Made by a program: the position numbers and the translations under genes. The notes beneath the pieces were generated by a model. That model was not told the origin of the DNA. It made no database searches and saw only the letters and a list, made by a program, of their open reading frames with translations. Source: Corynebacterium hindlerae (lineage in GTDB: Bacteria; Actinomycetota; Actinomycetes; Mycobacteriales; Mycobacteriaceae). Taken from it: DNA of 64,000 nucleotides. Of this stretch, positions 40,025 through 48,754 are shown piece after piece (position 1 is the first letter of the stretch; each line of letters begins with the position of its first letter). The stretch lies in the NCBI RefSeq assembly GCF_014117265.1, contig NZ_CP059833.1:1147069-1211068 (forward strand), in the 5' to 3' direction.

Positions 40025-41758
40025 ATGACACACAGATTAAAAAAACTCGGGGCCACACTAGCCGTGCTCGCAACCGTTTGCTTTAACCCCATCCCCGCTT
40101 CAGCGCAGGAAACAGACCTCACCACACAGCTAGACGCGTTCGACCCGGCCACAGCAGACCCGGTCATGCCAACAACAAGTCTCGATGAACTGCGCCATCC
40201 ATCCGAAAGAGACATCTACGATGTTGACACCACAGGCTGGGACTTTAACGAACCCGGCGTCAATAAAAACAACATCGACAACCACTACTACGAACACACC
40301 CTCCCCACCGACCTCGGCAAGCCGCAACCCGAGATCATCGACGGGCACATGCGCTCCGACCGCATCCAATTGCCCGGAGGCGTGACAAAAGAGCAAGCCG
40401 ACAGGGCTGAAGTACAAGAAGCCAAGCAACTCGGCATCACCACACCAGGGGACGAACCCCTCATGCAGCCCCTGGCAGCAGAGAACTGCCGTACCTACTG
40501 GCCCAGCCCCCACCAGGTCTGCGGCACCATCCGGGAAAAATACGAATCCCTCGCCGTCGCCTGGGCCGGACAAACACCCCTCTCCTTCCTGGGGCTACCC
40601 AAATCAGGGGAACTGACCAACCCCGACGGGGTGGGTAAACGCACCGAATTCGACAACGGATTTATTTACTGGCACCCCGATACCGGAGCATGGTCAGTTA
40701 CCACCCACAACTCCATCGTCTGGGCGCGCAACGGCTGGGAACAAGGACGCCTAGGCTACCCAACGTCCGATGAGATCGGTACCGGCGACGGGGTCGGACG
40801 CAAGCAATCCTTTCAACGTGGACGTATCTACACTTCCCTGTCCGGCGTGGTCTCTATCGAAGGCAAGATCCTAGAGAAATGGATTGAAACCGGTGAAGAA
40901 CGCGGACCTCTCGGATACCCGGCTACCGATGAAGAAGGCACCCCAGACGGCATCGGACGCTACAACCGCTTCGCTCTCGGCATGATCTATTGGCACCCCA
41001 GCTACGGAGCACACCCAATCGAGGGCGCGATCGGCGCCGTCTGGCAACGAGCAGGATACGAAATGAGCCAATATGGTTACCCGACTTCCGACCCTCTTTT
41101 CGACCAAGAAACAGGATATAGTCAGAAATTCTCCAATAAACCATTGATATTAAAAGATCTTTTTAACTGGAATGGAAGTATTCTAATTAACGGAAAACAA
41201 ATTTCCAGAGGTTTATATGACTTTAATTTCCAAATCCTCGGAATCGATCTAAAAACCTTACCATCAATTTCACACCAGACTCAGGACTCGTACACCAAAT
41301 CCCACCCAGCCCCAATGACAAAACCTCGAGATGGTGCAGCTTTCATTAATTTGGCAGACGTAATTCCACAACAAGATTCATACTATACGAAAAACGGGAA
41401 GGAATACTATGTAAGTTCACCTATCAAATGGCCCCTCGATTACGAATACAACCCTCAAGCGCCACGCAGAAAGGTGCACGACTTCTGCACCTGGTCAACG
41501 GACCTTTGGGGCGGGATGCCACCACAAAGCCTTATCATGGCAGATTTTCGCGGTCCTTGCGCAATTCATGACCAGTGTTTTGTCAAATATACAGATCGCG
41601 AAAATAGGCTTTCAATCTGCAATCCACAGTTTAAGGACAAAATGATAGCAAATTGTCGAGGTGTTTATGCTTCCCCAACAGTCACCCAGTCCTGCATTGC
41701 AGAATCCTACGCACGACACGCTTTGGTACAAACGGGGGAGTACTTAACAAATTGGTAA
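40025..41758 (+). CDS. secreted LGFP-repeat protein with C-terminal phospholipase-A2-like domain (toxin candidate)
   Basis: 577 aa from the ATG at 40025 behind AGGAAAG; a longer open frame upstream is unsupported. Signal peptide about 1-28 (LAVLATVCFNPIPASAQ). After a linker, LGFP-type repeats span about residues 150-356: units such as LGLPKSGELTNPDGVGKRTE, LGYPTSDEIGTGDGVGRKQS, LGYPATDEEGTPDGIGRYNR, and a last one with YGYPTSD. LGFP repeats bind the mycobacterial-type cell wall. The last 100 residues hold DFCTWSTDLWGG, RGPCAIHDQC (His-Asp pair, near residue 515) and further cysteines, as in bacterial secreted phospholipase A2. DNA from about 41,100 onward is clearly AT-richer than the LGFP part. 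It overlaps a membrane-protein gene by 7 nt. Confidence 0.8.
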   Translation: MTHRLKKLGATLAVLATVCFNPIPASAQETDLTTQLDAFDPATADPVMPTTSLDELRHPSERDIYDVDTTGWDFNEPGVNKNNIDNHYYEHTLPTDLGKPQPEIIDGHMRSDRIQLPGGVTKEQADRAEVQEAKQLGITTPGDEPLMQPLAAENCRTYWPSPHQVCGTIREKYESLAVAWAGQTPLSFLGLPKSGELTNPDGVGKRTEFDNGFIYWHPDTGAWSVTTHNSIVWARNGWEQGRLGYPTSDEIGTGDGVGRKQSFQRGRIYTSLSGVVSIEGKILEKWIETGEERGPLGYPATDEEGTPDGIGRYNRFALGMIYWHPSYGAHPIEGAIGAVWQRAGYEMSQYGYPTSDPLFDQETGYSQKFSNKPLILKDLFNWNGSILINGKQISRGLYDFNFQILGIDLKTLPSISHQTQDSYTKSHPAPMTKPRDGAAFINLADVIPQQDSYYTKNGKEYYVSSPIKWPLDYEYNPQAPRRKVHDFCTWSTDLWGGMPPQSLIMADFRGPCAIHDQCFVKYTDRENRLSICNPQFKDKMIANCRGVYASPTVTQSCIAESYARHALVQTGEYLTNW

Positions 41759-42180
41759 TACCAGACCAAGATGAAGTTCTTAACAGGCCCCTATCATCGA
41801 TTCCCTACTGGCGGATCCCCACAATCGAACTGTTGTTTATTGCAATCGCCACAATCATCACTGCAACTACCAGATCTTTCCTCGACGGCCAAAATGAGAT
41901 CTCAATGTTTTTTCAAATTGCAGGATTTGTCATTGCGCCAATTTGCCTGATCCAATCAACGTTTTTGAATAATGTTCGGATTAAAAACTTTCGCTATGAC
42001 TGGTTATCAATAGCTATCGGAGTGACGGGATTTTTTGCCACCAGGAACTTCGTTGAAGGGCCCGTTCAAAATGGCCTCATTTTTTGGTTACCATTAGTTT
42101 CACTTTCATTTTCAGGTTTTTTTACTTCCATTAGAAGGATGTATGCCAGAAAGATGCTAATAAAAAGAACAAATGAGTAA
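41752..42180 (+). CDS. small four-helix membrane protein, candidate immunity to the PLA2-like protein
   Basis: 142 aa if started at the TTG at 41752, which overlaps the toxin stop and has GGGGGAG 11 bp before it. It has four hydrophobic segments, beginning after IPYWRIPTIELLFIAIAT, and a basic end (TSIRRMYARKMLIKRTNE). It matches the 48338-48754 protein in pattern: R(I/V)P-x-IEL at the start, APICLIQSTFLNNVRIKNFRYDW against MPAALIQSLLLNFARVSDFKWD, and IRR/LRR at the end. Placement right behind the exported enzyme and translational coupling suggest self-protection; this is inference. Confidence 0.7.
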   Translation: MVIPDQDEVLNRPLSSIPYWRIPTIELLFIAIATIITATTRSFLDGQNEISMFFQIAGFVIAPICLIQSTFLNNVRIKNFRYDWLSIAIGVTGFFATRNFVEGPVQNGLIFWLPLVSLSFSGFFTSIRRMYARKMLIKRTNE

Positions 42181-42249
42181 TCTGTTTGACAAGTGATGCT
42201 TCAAAGCGTGAAGCTAAACCGTTCTCTCTGAGCCCGGGCAAGCCTCAAG

Positions 42250-42360
42250 TCGGCTGGAACAGGTCCTTACGCACTACCTACCGCTGTCCCTGAACGCTAA
42301 GCATTGGTACGGAGGCTGTAGGACAAGATGCGCTTAGCTATTGGCACGGAACCCACCGGG
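42250..42360 (+). pseudogene. decayed LGFP-repeat fragment
   Basis: No open frame, but pieces match the LGFP coding DNA of 40730-41020 in order: GGCTGGAACAGG, then GCATTGGTACGGAGG resembling GAGATCGGTACCGGCGACGG, then CTATTGGCACGGAACCCACC resembling the YWHP-GAH unit. Translated in pieces it gives YWHGTHRDAI. It lies after the membrane gene, where polymorphic-toxin loci often keep old cassettes. Confidence 0.5.
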
Positions 42361-42379
42361 ATGCCATCTCACTCCTTCG

Positions 42380-42412
42380 ACCTGGTGAATTCGCGATGGG
42401 AATTCACCAGGT
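42380..42412. terminator. perfect 13-bp inverted repeat after the toxin cassette
   Basis: ACCTGGTGAATTC - 7 nt - GAATTCACCAGGT. No T-run on the plus side. It could end the cassette transcript or mark the edge of the inserted segment. The remaining gap up to resB (42413-42519) shows no gene. Confidence 0.5.
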
Positions 42413-42519
42413 GGTAGATCAGGAAGAATTCATGTGCTACGGGACAAAATTTGAACCAAAGCCTTTACTCGAGGCTCACCTAAGGCCGACAAGAATGCGT
42501 ACCAGATGCGAAAAGATCT

Positions 42520-44097
42520 CTAGTCCTCCTCCGGCTCCGGCAGCCCTAGGAGTCGGCGGTGGATGCGTTCGTATTCTTCTCCCCACCCGGCGCGGTCAGT
42601 GCGGGCTAGGCCTGCGGTTTCAATCAGGGTGCCTGAATCTGTAGGTGACAGGCGTACCCAGACGCGGCGTCGCTTGACAAACAGCGATCCTGCCAGGCCA
42701 GCCAGAGTGATGAGGGAAGTCACCAGAACCCACACTTGGGTCGGGTCGTGGCTGATCTGCAGATTAGCGAACTCATTGGCACCTTCGAAGGTGACCACGG
42801 TGCCGTCGTCAAGTGTGATGGATTCCCCTACCCCTAGGTTGACGCGTTCCAGTTTCTGTAGCACTCCGGTGTGCATCAGGGTTGGGTCGAGGGTGAAGAT
42901 GGACTGCCCGCGGCCGGAATCCAGGCCAGCGTCGCCACGGTAGATGTCGATGGCCACTGCTGGATCCCGCATCGCCGGGTATGCGGAGGAGAGCAATGCA
43001 CCGTTTTCACCGGTCCACTGCGCAGTCGGCGCGAACAGACCTTGGATCGCGATGCCGTTAGCTCTGCGGTCTTTAAGTTCTGGGTACATTCCCGCTGGCG
43101 GGTCAAAGCGCATCACGCCGGAAGATAGGAAGAAGGTCGGGTCATCGGGCCGGAATTGCACCATTTGGGTGCGTTCTTCACCGTTAGGCCATTTCACGGT
43201 GAACCGCGGGGCGAAGCCGTGCCCCTGCAGGTACACGCGATCTTCCCCGATACGCAGCGGGTGATTGACCTTCAAAGTGTACGATGACCACTCAGAATGA
43301 GGTTTCGTGATGTCGGCCCCGGCTGCATAGTCCACGTTGGAGGTGAACATTTTGGCCTGGCCGTTTGGCAGGTATTCGGCGGAAAAGTCTTTGACGTTCA
43401 CGCAGTAGGGATTCAGCTTAGTGCCGTCGACAAGCGTGCCAGCACGGAAGCTGTCGAAGTTCGCTACGGCCGTGTTGCAAAATTCCGAGTTCTCTGCCCC
43501 GGCGACCACGATGACTTGGCCTTCGTAGTAGACCATTTTCCCGGCTGCCATCGTCGCTAGGATTCCGACGAGTCCGAGGTGGAAGATCAGGTTAAACAAC
43601 TCGCGGGAATAACCGCGTTCAGCTGCGAAGGAGCGCTTCCCGGCGCGGTCTTGTTCCGGCGTGTAGGAGGCGAGGCGCCAGCCTTTCAACGCATCCCGAA
43701 CGTCCTCTTCCACTTCAGCAAGTGGCTTGTCTACGACTCCAGATCCGTGCAGTGGCAGGCGTTCAAAGTTACGCGGTGCGCGGATCGGGTCGGCCTTCCA
43801 CGCCTGGTAGTGATCCCAGGAGCGCGGCAGGATGCAGCCGATAAGGGAAACGAAAAGCAGGACGTAGATCGCGGTGAACCACTGGGAGGAGAAAACATCG
43901 AAGAGTTGGAAGCGGTCGTACCACTTCGCCAATTCGCCATTGGCGGCCAGGTATTCGTCCACCTTGGTTTCGTTGAGGGAGCGCTGTGGGAGCAGTGCGC
44001 CTGGGATCGCACCGAGGGCAAGAAGAAACAGCAGCATCAGCGCGGTGCGCATACTGGTGAGCCAGCGCCATGCCAATAGAGGTGCTCTCTTAAACAA
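42520..44097 (-). CDS. resB: cytochrome c biogenesis protein ResB
   Basis: 525 aa. N-terminal membrane helices (MRTALMLLFLLALGAIPGAL, YVLLFVSLIGCILPRSWDHY), a large outside domain, and a final helix before a charged tail. It is the scaffold partner of CcsB in system II heme attachment. It starts 9 bp after the ccdA stop. Confidence 0.95.
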   Translation of the reverse strand: MFKRAPLLAWRWLTSMRTALMLLFLLALGAIPGALLPQRSLNETKVDEYLAANGELAKWYDRFQLFDVFSSQWFTAIYVLLFVSLIGCILPRSWDHYQAWKADPIRAPRNFERLPLHGSGVVDKPLAEVEEDVRDALKGWRLASYTPEQDRAGKRSFAAERGYSRELFNLIFHLGLVGILATMAAGKMVYYEGQVIVVAGAENSEFCNTAVANFDSFRAGTLVDGTKLNPYCVNVKDFSAEYLPNGQAKMFTSNVDYAAGADITKPHSEWSSYTLKVNHPLRIGEDRVYLQGHGFAPRFTVKWPNGEERTQMVQFRPDDPTFFLSSGVMRFDPPAGMYPELKDRRANGIAIQGLFAPTAQWTGENGALLSSAYPAMRDPAVAIDIYRGDAGLDSGRGQSIFTLDPTLMHTGVLQKLERVNLGVGESITLDDGTVVTFEGANEFANLQISHDPTQVWVLVTSLITLAGLAGSLFVKRRRVWVRLSPTDSGTLIETAGLARTDRAGWGEEYERIHRRLLGLPEPEED

Positions 44098-44106
44098 CGG
44101 TGTCTC

Positions 44107-44889
44107 CTAGATCAAGGTGTAACCAAAATCGACAGTCCACTGTCGAACGACGTTAATGAACAGCGCCCACTGTCCGGTGAACAGGGCTAAGCCGACAATA
44201 ATCAGTGCCACGCCACCGATTAGTTGGATGCCGCGGGAGTGGCGACGCAGGAAACCGACACCCCGCATCGCTTTCGCGGACCCCAGGGCGACCACCAGGA
44301 ACGGCAGGCCAAGGCCCAGGCAATACGCGATGATGAGTACCACGCCGCGCATGGCGGTCATTCCTTGGGTCCCCGCGGACACCGAGATGATCGCGGCGAG
44401 GGTCGGCCCGAGGCACGGCGTCCATCCGAGAGCGAATACCCCGCCGAGCAGCGGCGCGCCCAGTAGCGTGGAGAGGCGTTTGGGTTGCATGCGGGTATCG
44501 CGGTCGAGCGCCGGTACCAACCCCATGAACACCAGTCCCATGAGGATCGTGACCACGCCACCGATTTTCTGCAGTAGCTCCTGGTTGAGCGTCAGCGCCG
44601 AAATCGCGCCGAAGACCGTTGCCGTTGCCAGCACGAAGATGATGGTGAAGCCGCCGATGAAAAGCAGTGCCGCACCGGCAACGCGCCAACGCCCTTGCTT
44701 TGCGACGGCCGGTCCCTCCGAACTCATCTCCAAATCATTGCCCACCACCCCGGCGAGATACGACATGTACCCGGGGACCAGTGGGACCACGCAGGGGCTT
44801 GCGAAGGATACAAACCCAGCCAGCGCCGCTGCCAGCAATCCCAAAATCAGTGGCCCGGTGGCCGCGATATCTGCCAGTTGTTGTCCCAT
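44107..44889 (-). CDS. ccdA: cytochrome c biogenesis protein CcdA (DsbD-like thiol transporter)
   Basis: 260 aa, six membrane helices. The reactive cysteines lie in FASPCVVPLVPGYMSYLAGV and ALGWTPCLGPTLAAIISVSA. It passes electrons across the membrane to keep apocytochrome c thiols reduced, via the thioredoxin-like lipoprotein encoded directly upstream (the genes abut). Confidence 0.95.
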   Translation of the reverse strand: MGQQLADIAATGPLILGLLAAALAGFVSFASPCVVPLVPGYMSYLAGVVGNDLEMSSEGPAVAKQGRWRVAGAALLFIGGFTIIFVLATATVFGAISALTLNQELLQKIGGVVTILMGLVFMGLVPALDRDTRMQPKRLSTLLGAPLLGGVFALGWTPCLGPTLAAIISVSAGTQGMTAMRGVVLIIAYCLGLGLPFLVVALGSAKAMRGVGFLRRHSRGIQLIGGVALIIVGLALFTGQWALFINVVRQWTVDFGYTLI

Positions 44890-45474
44890 TTAGGCCTCTT
44901 GGGTCAAAGGCAACGCTACATCCAGCACGTCTTGCGCTGTGACTTCCCGCAGGAACACCGCTGCCGGGCGGTGCTGCTTGTCCAGAATGATGGTGGTCGG
45001 GATCACGGATGCGGGCAAGCCTCCCATTGCTGCGGCTGTCTTGAACGGCGGGTCGTACAGGGATGGGTAGGTCAGGCCGTTATCCGTCATGAAGTCACGG
45101 GAAATCTGGCGCTGATAATCCTTCACGTTGACGCCAAGGACAGTGCCTTTGCCGGTCTCCTGCAGCTTTTCATGGATTTCCTGCATGTCGTCGGACTCGG
45201 AACGGCACGGGCCGCACCACTGCCCCCAGGCGTTAATGACCACGACTTGGCCTGCGAAATCTGACAGGTTCACCGTCCCGCCTTGCACGGATTCACCAGA
45301 AAACTCGCGGATCGGTTTGCGTTCCGATTCCGGATACTTAATGTCGGTTTGTCCACCGGGGGCCACAAAAGACCAGGTGCCTCCGATGGCGACGGCATCT
45401 TGCCCGGCGGTGTCCTCAGCCGAACATCCGGCCAAGGACAGTGCCACGCATACAGCGATAAGGGAGCGTTTCAT
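44890..45474 (-). CDS. thioredoxin-like lipoprotein (TlpA/ResA type)
   Basis: 194 aa. Lipoprotein signal LIAVCVALSLAGCSAED with the lipobox Cys. Thioredoxin fold with the active site VINAWGQWCGPCRSESDDM (WCGPC) and the cis-Pro loop ASVIPTTIILDKQ. Likely reduces apocytochrome c and is recharged by CcdA. It lies between the phosphatase and ccdA genes with no gaps. Confidence 0.93.
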   Translation of the reverse strand: MKRSLIAVCVALSLAGCSAEDTAGQDAVAIGGTWSFVAPGGQTDIKYPESERKPIREFSGESVQGGTVNLSDFAGQVVVINAWGQWCGPCRSESDDMQEIHEKLQETGKGTVLGVNVKDYQRQISRDFMTDNGLTYPSLYDPPFKTAAAMGGLPASVIPTTIILDKQHRPAAVFLREVTAQDVLDVALPLTQEA

Positions 45475-46083
45475 CTATATTCCCTGCGCTGGTTCGGAGT
45501 AGTACATGTCGGTGATCTGGTTACCTTGGAACACCAGGGAGGTCAGAGATGCCAGTTCACATTGGCGCATCGCTGGGTTGTGTGCCAGCGACTTCCCTTG
45601 CACGCTGCGCTGCACCATGACGATTGGGAGCTGGTGGGACACCAGCACAGCCTCGTGGCCTTCTGCTGCCAGGCGACCGCGCTCGATGGCGTCCATCATG
45701 CGGGCTTCGATCACACTGTAGTGCTCGCCCCAACTCGGCAGGGATGGGTTCTTCATCAGTGGCCAGCGCACTGGGTTCCACAGCTGAGACTTCCAGGACT
45801 TCACGCGCAGCCCCTCGTACCGGTTTCCTGCCTCCAGCAGGCCCTTATCGATGTCTACGTCCAGCCCCAGCTTTCGGGACAGTGGCGCTGCTGTTTCCTG
45901 GGCACGCTGCAAAGGAGACGCCGCAAGGTAGGTAATGTCATGGTCTTGCAGTGCCTCAGCAACCTGCTCAGCCATCGCGTTTCCCCGCGCGCTCAGGTGG
46001 TAGCCAGGAAGACGACCGTAAAGAATGCGGTCCGGGTTGTAAACCTCGCCGTGCCGGAGCAGGTGGACGATAGTGGTGCTCAT
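45475..46083 (-). CDS. histidine phosphatase (phosphoglycerate-mutase-like)
   Basis: 202 aa. Catalytic HLLRHGEVYNPDRILYGRLP with the RHG motif, then LAASPLQRAQETAAPLSRKL, and a second His in VLVSHQLPIVM. Family members act on small phosphate esters. It stands directly after hemL in the heme cluster, as in other corynebacteria, where it is often called gpmB. Substrate unknown. Confidence 0.9.
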   Translation of the reverse strand: MSTTIVHLLRHGEVYNPDRILYGRLPGYHLSARGNAMAEQVAEALQDHDITYLAASPLQRAQETAAPLSRKLGLDVDIDKGLLEAGNRYEGLRVKSWKSQLWNPVRWPLMKNPSLPSWGEHYSVIEARMMDAIERGRLAAEGHEAVLVSHQLPIVMVQRSVQGKSLAHNPAMRQCELASLTSLVFQGNQITDMYYSEPAQGI

Positions 46084-47400
46084 TTAGCCTTCCTTCTTGG
46101 CTGCCGCAGCCGCCTTGGCTGCCGGGACGAGGGCGGCTTCGATGCGTTCGAAGTCATTATCCGTCAGTGCGCTGGAGACGAACCAGGTTTCAAACGCGCT
46201 TGGGGAACCAAACACGCCATTGTCCAGCAAGGCGTGGAAGAAGCCTGGGAAACGGAAGGTATCGGCTGCCTTCATGTCCGCGAAGTTACGGCCTTCGCCT
46301 TCTGCGAAACGAACGGACAGCATGTTGGAGGCGCGCTGGATGTGGTGCGCAACGCCTTCCCGGGTCAGGGCTTCAGTGAACAACGTGGCCAGGCGATCAG
46401 CGTTGGCGTTGACGGTGTCATAGATCTCCGGGGTGGCCAGCTTCAGGGAGGCCATACCGGCTGCCATCGCTACTGGGTTTCCGGACAGGGTGCCCGCCTG
46501 GTAGACCGGGCCGTGCGGCGCCAAGTATTCCATGATGTCTTTGCGGCCACCGAAGGCAGCTGCCGGCAGACCGCCGGAGATAACCTTGCCGAAGGTGGTG
46601 AGGTCACCCGCCACATTATCGACGCCGTACCACCCGGAGTACGAGGTGCGGAACCCCGTCATCACTTCATCCATGATCAGCAGCGCGCCATGCTCATGGG
46701 CAATATCTTTCAGACCTTGGTTGAAGCCAGGCAGTGGTGCAACGGTGCCCATGTTGCCCGCGGCAGCTTCGGTAATCACGGCGGCAATTTCACCCGGGTG
46801 TGCCTCGAACGCAGCCCGGACTGCATCCAGGTTGTTGTACTCCACCACCACGGTATCGCCTGCGGCTGCACCCGTGACGCCGGGGGAATCCGGCAGGCCG
46901 AAGGTGATCACGCCGGAACCTGCGGAAGCCAGCAGCGCATCAACGTGGCCGTGGTAGCAGCCGTCGAACTTGATGATCTTCGGGCGGCCGGTGAATCCTC
47001 GTGCCAAGCGGACAGCGGACATGGTGGCCTCGGTGCCGGAGTTGACGAAACGGACCTCATCCACGCTGGTGCGAGCCACAACCATTTCCGCGAGTTCCAC
47101 TTCTGCGGTCGTTGGAGCGCCGTAGGACAGACCACGGGTAGCGGCTTCCTGGACGGCTGCCACGATCTCCGGGCGGGCGTTGCCCATGAGCATCGGGCCC
47201 CAGGAACCGAAGAGGTCCACGTATTCGTTGCCATCGACGTCGATAAGCGTGCTGCCTTTTGCCTCCTTAATGAAGCGCGTCTGGCCGCCGACGCTGCCGA
47301 ACGCACGCACCGGCGAGTTCACACCACCGGGGGTAAGGGCGAGCGCGCGGTCAAACCACGCGGCGGACTGGGTGGTATTTGCTGAGGTAGGCACAGACAT
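46084..47400 (-). CDS. hemL: glutamate-1-semialdehyde 2,1-aminomutase
   Basis: 438 aa. PLP-binding Lys in [20 protein letters not shown], the family segment [15 protein letters not shown], and [16 protein letters not shown]. Converts glutamate-1-semialdehyde to 5-aminolevulinate, following HemA in the C5 pathway. Confidence 0.97.
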   Translation of the reverse strand: MSVPTSANTTQSAAWFDRALALTPGGVNSPVRAFGSVGGQTRFIKEAKGSTLIDVDGNEYVDLFGSWGPMLMGNARPEIVAAVQEAATRGLSYGAPTTAEVELAEMVVARTSVDEVRFVNSGTEATMSAVRLARGFTGRPKIIKFDGCYHGHVDALLASAGSGVITFGLPDSPGVTGAAAGDTVVVEYNNLDAVRAAFEAHPGEIAAVITEAAAGNMGTVAPLPGFNQGLKDIAHEHGALLIMDEVMTGFRTSYSGWYGVDNVAGDLTTFGKVISGGLPAAAFGGRKDIMEYLAPHGPVYQAGTLSGNPVAMAAGMASLKLATPEIYDTVNANADRLATLFTEALTREGVAHHIQRASNMLSVRFAEGEGRNFADMKAADTFRFPGFFHALLDNGVFGSPSAFETWFVSSALTDNDFERIEAALVPAAKAAAAAKKEG

Positions 47401-47409
47401 TTCGTTTCC

Positions 47410-47724
47410 TTAATGTGAAAATTTCAGGCCGATGACGCCACCGACGATCATCGCGATGAACAAAATCTTGAGCGGCGACGCCGTCTCCTCGCCGGTGACG
47501 AAGGAATAGATCACAGCGAGTGTGGCGCCCATTCCGACCCACACGGCATACGACGTGCCTACCGGAAGATATTTCATCGACCACGCCAACCCACCCATCG
47601 AAATGGCGCAGGCCAGCAGAAACACGATGCTCGGCAGTATCCGCGTAAACCCCTCGGAACGCGACAACGCCACAGCCCACACTGCTTCAAAGCAGCCAGA
47701 CAGAATCAAAACAAGCCAAGGCAT
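47410..47724 (-). CDS. small multidrug resistance (SMR) family exporter, SugE/Gdx-like
   Basis: 104 aa, four membrane helices. The essential Glu lies in SGCFEAVWAVALS, and the family segment is KYLPVGTSYAVWVGMGATLA. It resembles the SugE/Gdx branch (guanidinium exporters) more than EmrE, but the substrate is not certain. No guanidine riboswitch is recognisable in the 80 bp upstream. Confidence 0.85.
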   Translation of the reverse strand: MPWLVLILSGCFEAVWAVALSRSEGFTRILPSIVFLLACAISMGGLAWSMKYLPVGTSYAVWVGMGATLAVIYSFVTGEETASPLKILFIAMIVGGVIGLKFSH

Positions 47725-48109
47725 GACGGTCCCTAAAATTTACGCAGAGTAACGTGCCCTACCCTATCCAAAAGTTGTAGACGGGGGCAAACGGGCGGGG
47801 CAGCTTAACGACGCCCTCCACCCCAGTTCACTCATTCCTCATCGGATTCTGGTCAGCGGGCCATCTGCCTGGCCGTGGAGCCTTTCACGCACGATCCAAG
47901 TTGGTGCTCTCCTTGGCTCCTTGGCTTCCAAGGCTCCTATCTCGGCGGTTTGACTATGTTAGATTGACGATGATCCCTCGATGCCACCCTTTTTCACTAC
48001 CGTGACCTGCGATCATCGTCAAAGCACTATCAGCACAAGCGGAAAACGTGAAAATTTTTAGTAACTTTCATGGTCCACAAGTGCTGTCACTGATTGTCGC
48101 TAACGGGAT

Positions 48110-48330
48110 ACGAGCATGCAGTCAGCGAACTATTCTCCGCAGTTACGACATTGTTTCAAGATGCTTCCCCAATGCTTTAGGGTTACCTACACACCACACC
48201 GGTAAACGCGTTCGCCCCGGCCACAGCAGGCTCGGCCATGCCACAACAAGCCTTGCCGTGCTGCGCCATCCTACTTAACGGGACAGCTCCGTTGCTAGCG
48301 CCTCTGGCTGGGAATTTAATGAACAGGGAA
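48110..48330 (+). pseudogene. decayed 5' part of a second LGFP/PLA2-type toxin gene
   Basis: About 120 bp aligns with the toxin gene near 40130-40260: ACGCGTTCGCCCCGGCCACA against ACGCGTTCGACCCGGCCACA, then CTGCGCCATCC in both, then GGCTGGGAATTTAATGAAC against GGCTGGGACTTTAACGAAC. The signal-peptide region (48110-48205) also shows weaker matches. Frameshifts and loss of all later parts make it dead. The stretch 47725-48110 before it shows no gene. Confidence 0.75.
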
Positions 48331-48337
48331 AACCACC

Positions 48338-48754
48338 ATGATTAAGAGAACCGACAGGCTATGGAAGAGACCTGTCTTTCGTGTTCCGGTGATTGAACTA
48401 GCCTTCCTCATTGTCGCGTTTCTCACAACAATGCAGGTCAAGTCAATCCTTGAGGTGCAGGAACCGTTGATCTGGTTCATCCAGCGAGAAGGCCTATTTG
48501 TCATGCCCGCAGCGTTAATCCAGTCATTACTACTTAATTTCGCACGAGTTAGCGACTTTAAATGGGATATCGCGCTACTCGTCGGAGGTTGTCTCTCCCT
48601 CTATCTCATTAGAGACTGGTACCACGAACCGGTGCTCCTCGGTGCATACCTGCTAGCTTTTTTGGAAGGCAGCATCACTGCTTCCATACTTACTGCGCTA
48701 CGCCGAGTTGGCGCCTGGTTGAGCACCCGCAAAAGTGGTGCTCAGCGGGCTTAA
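48338..48754 (+). CDS. orphan immunity-like membrane protein, paralogue of 41752-42180
   Basis: 138 aa with four hydrophobic segments, starting MIKRTDRLWKRPVFRVPVIE behind AGGGA. Shared landmarks with the 41752 protein: RP..R(V/I)P.IEL near the start, a central Leu-Ile-Gln-Ser segment followed by a charged Phe-Lys/Arg-Trp/Tyr stretch, and a basic end. The gene is intact while the toxin before it is a remnant, as expected for a kept protective gene. Its 3' end abuts the hemY stop. Confidence 0.7.
   Translation: MIKRTDRLWKRPVFRVPVIELAFLIVAFLTTMQVKSILEVQEPLIWFIQREGLFVMPAALIQSLLLNFARVSDFKWDIALLVGGCLSLYLIRDWYHEPVLLGAYLLAFLEGSITASILTALRRVGAWLSTRKSGAQRA

Noticed and set aside
45283..47385. 700-codon open frame on the plus strand opposite hemL, the phosphatase and the TlpA-like gene
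   Set aside because: It crosses three recognisable genes on the opposite strand and has no protein features.
47700..47800. Guanidine riboswitch upstream of the SMR gene
   Set aside because: The short upstream stretch shows none of the conserved pairings that I could recognise.
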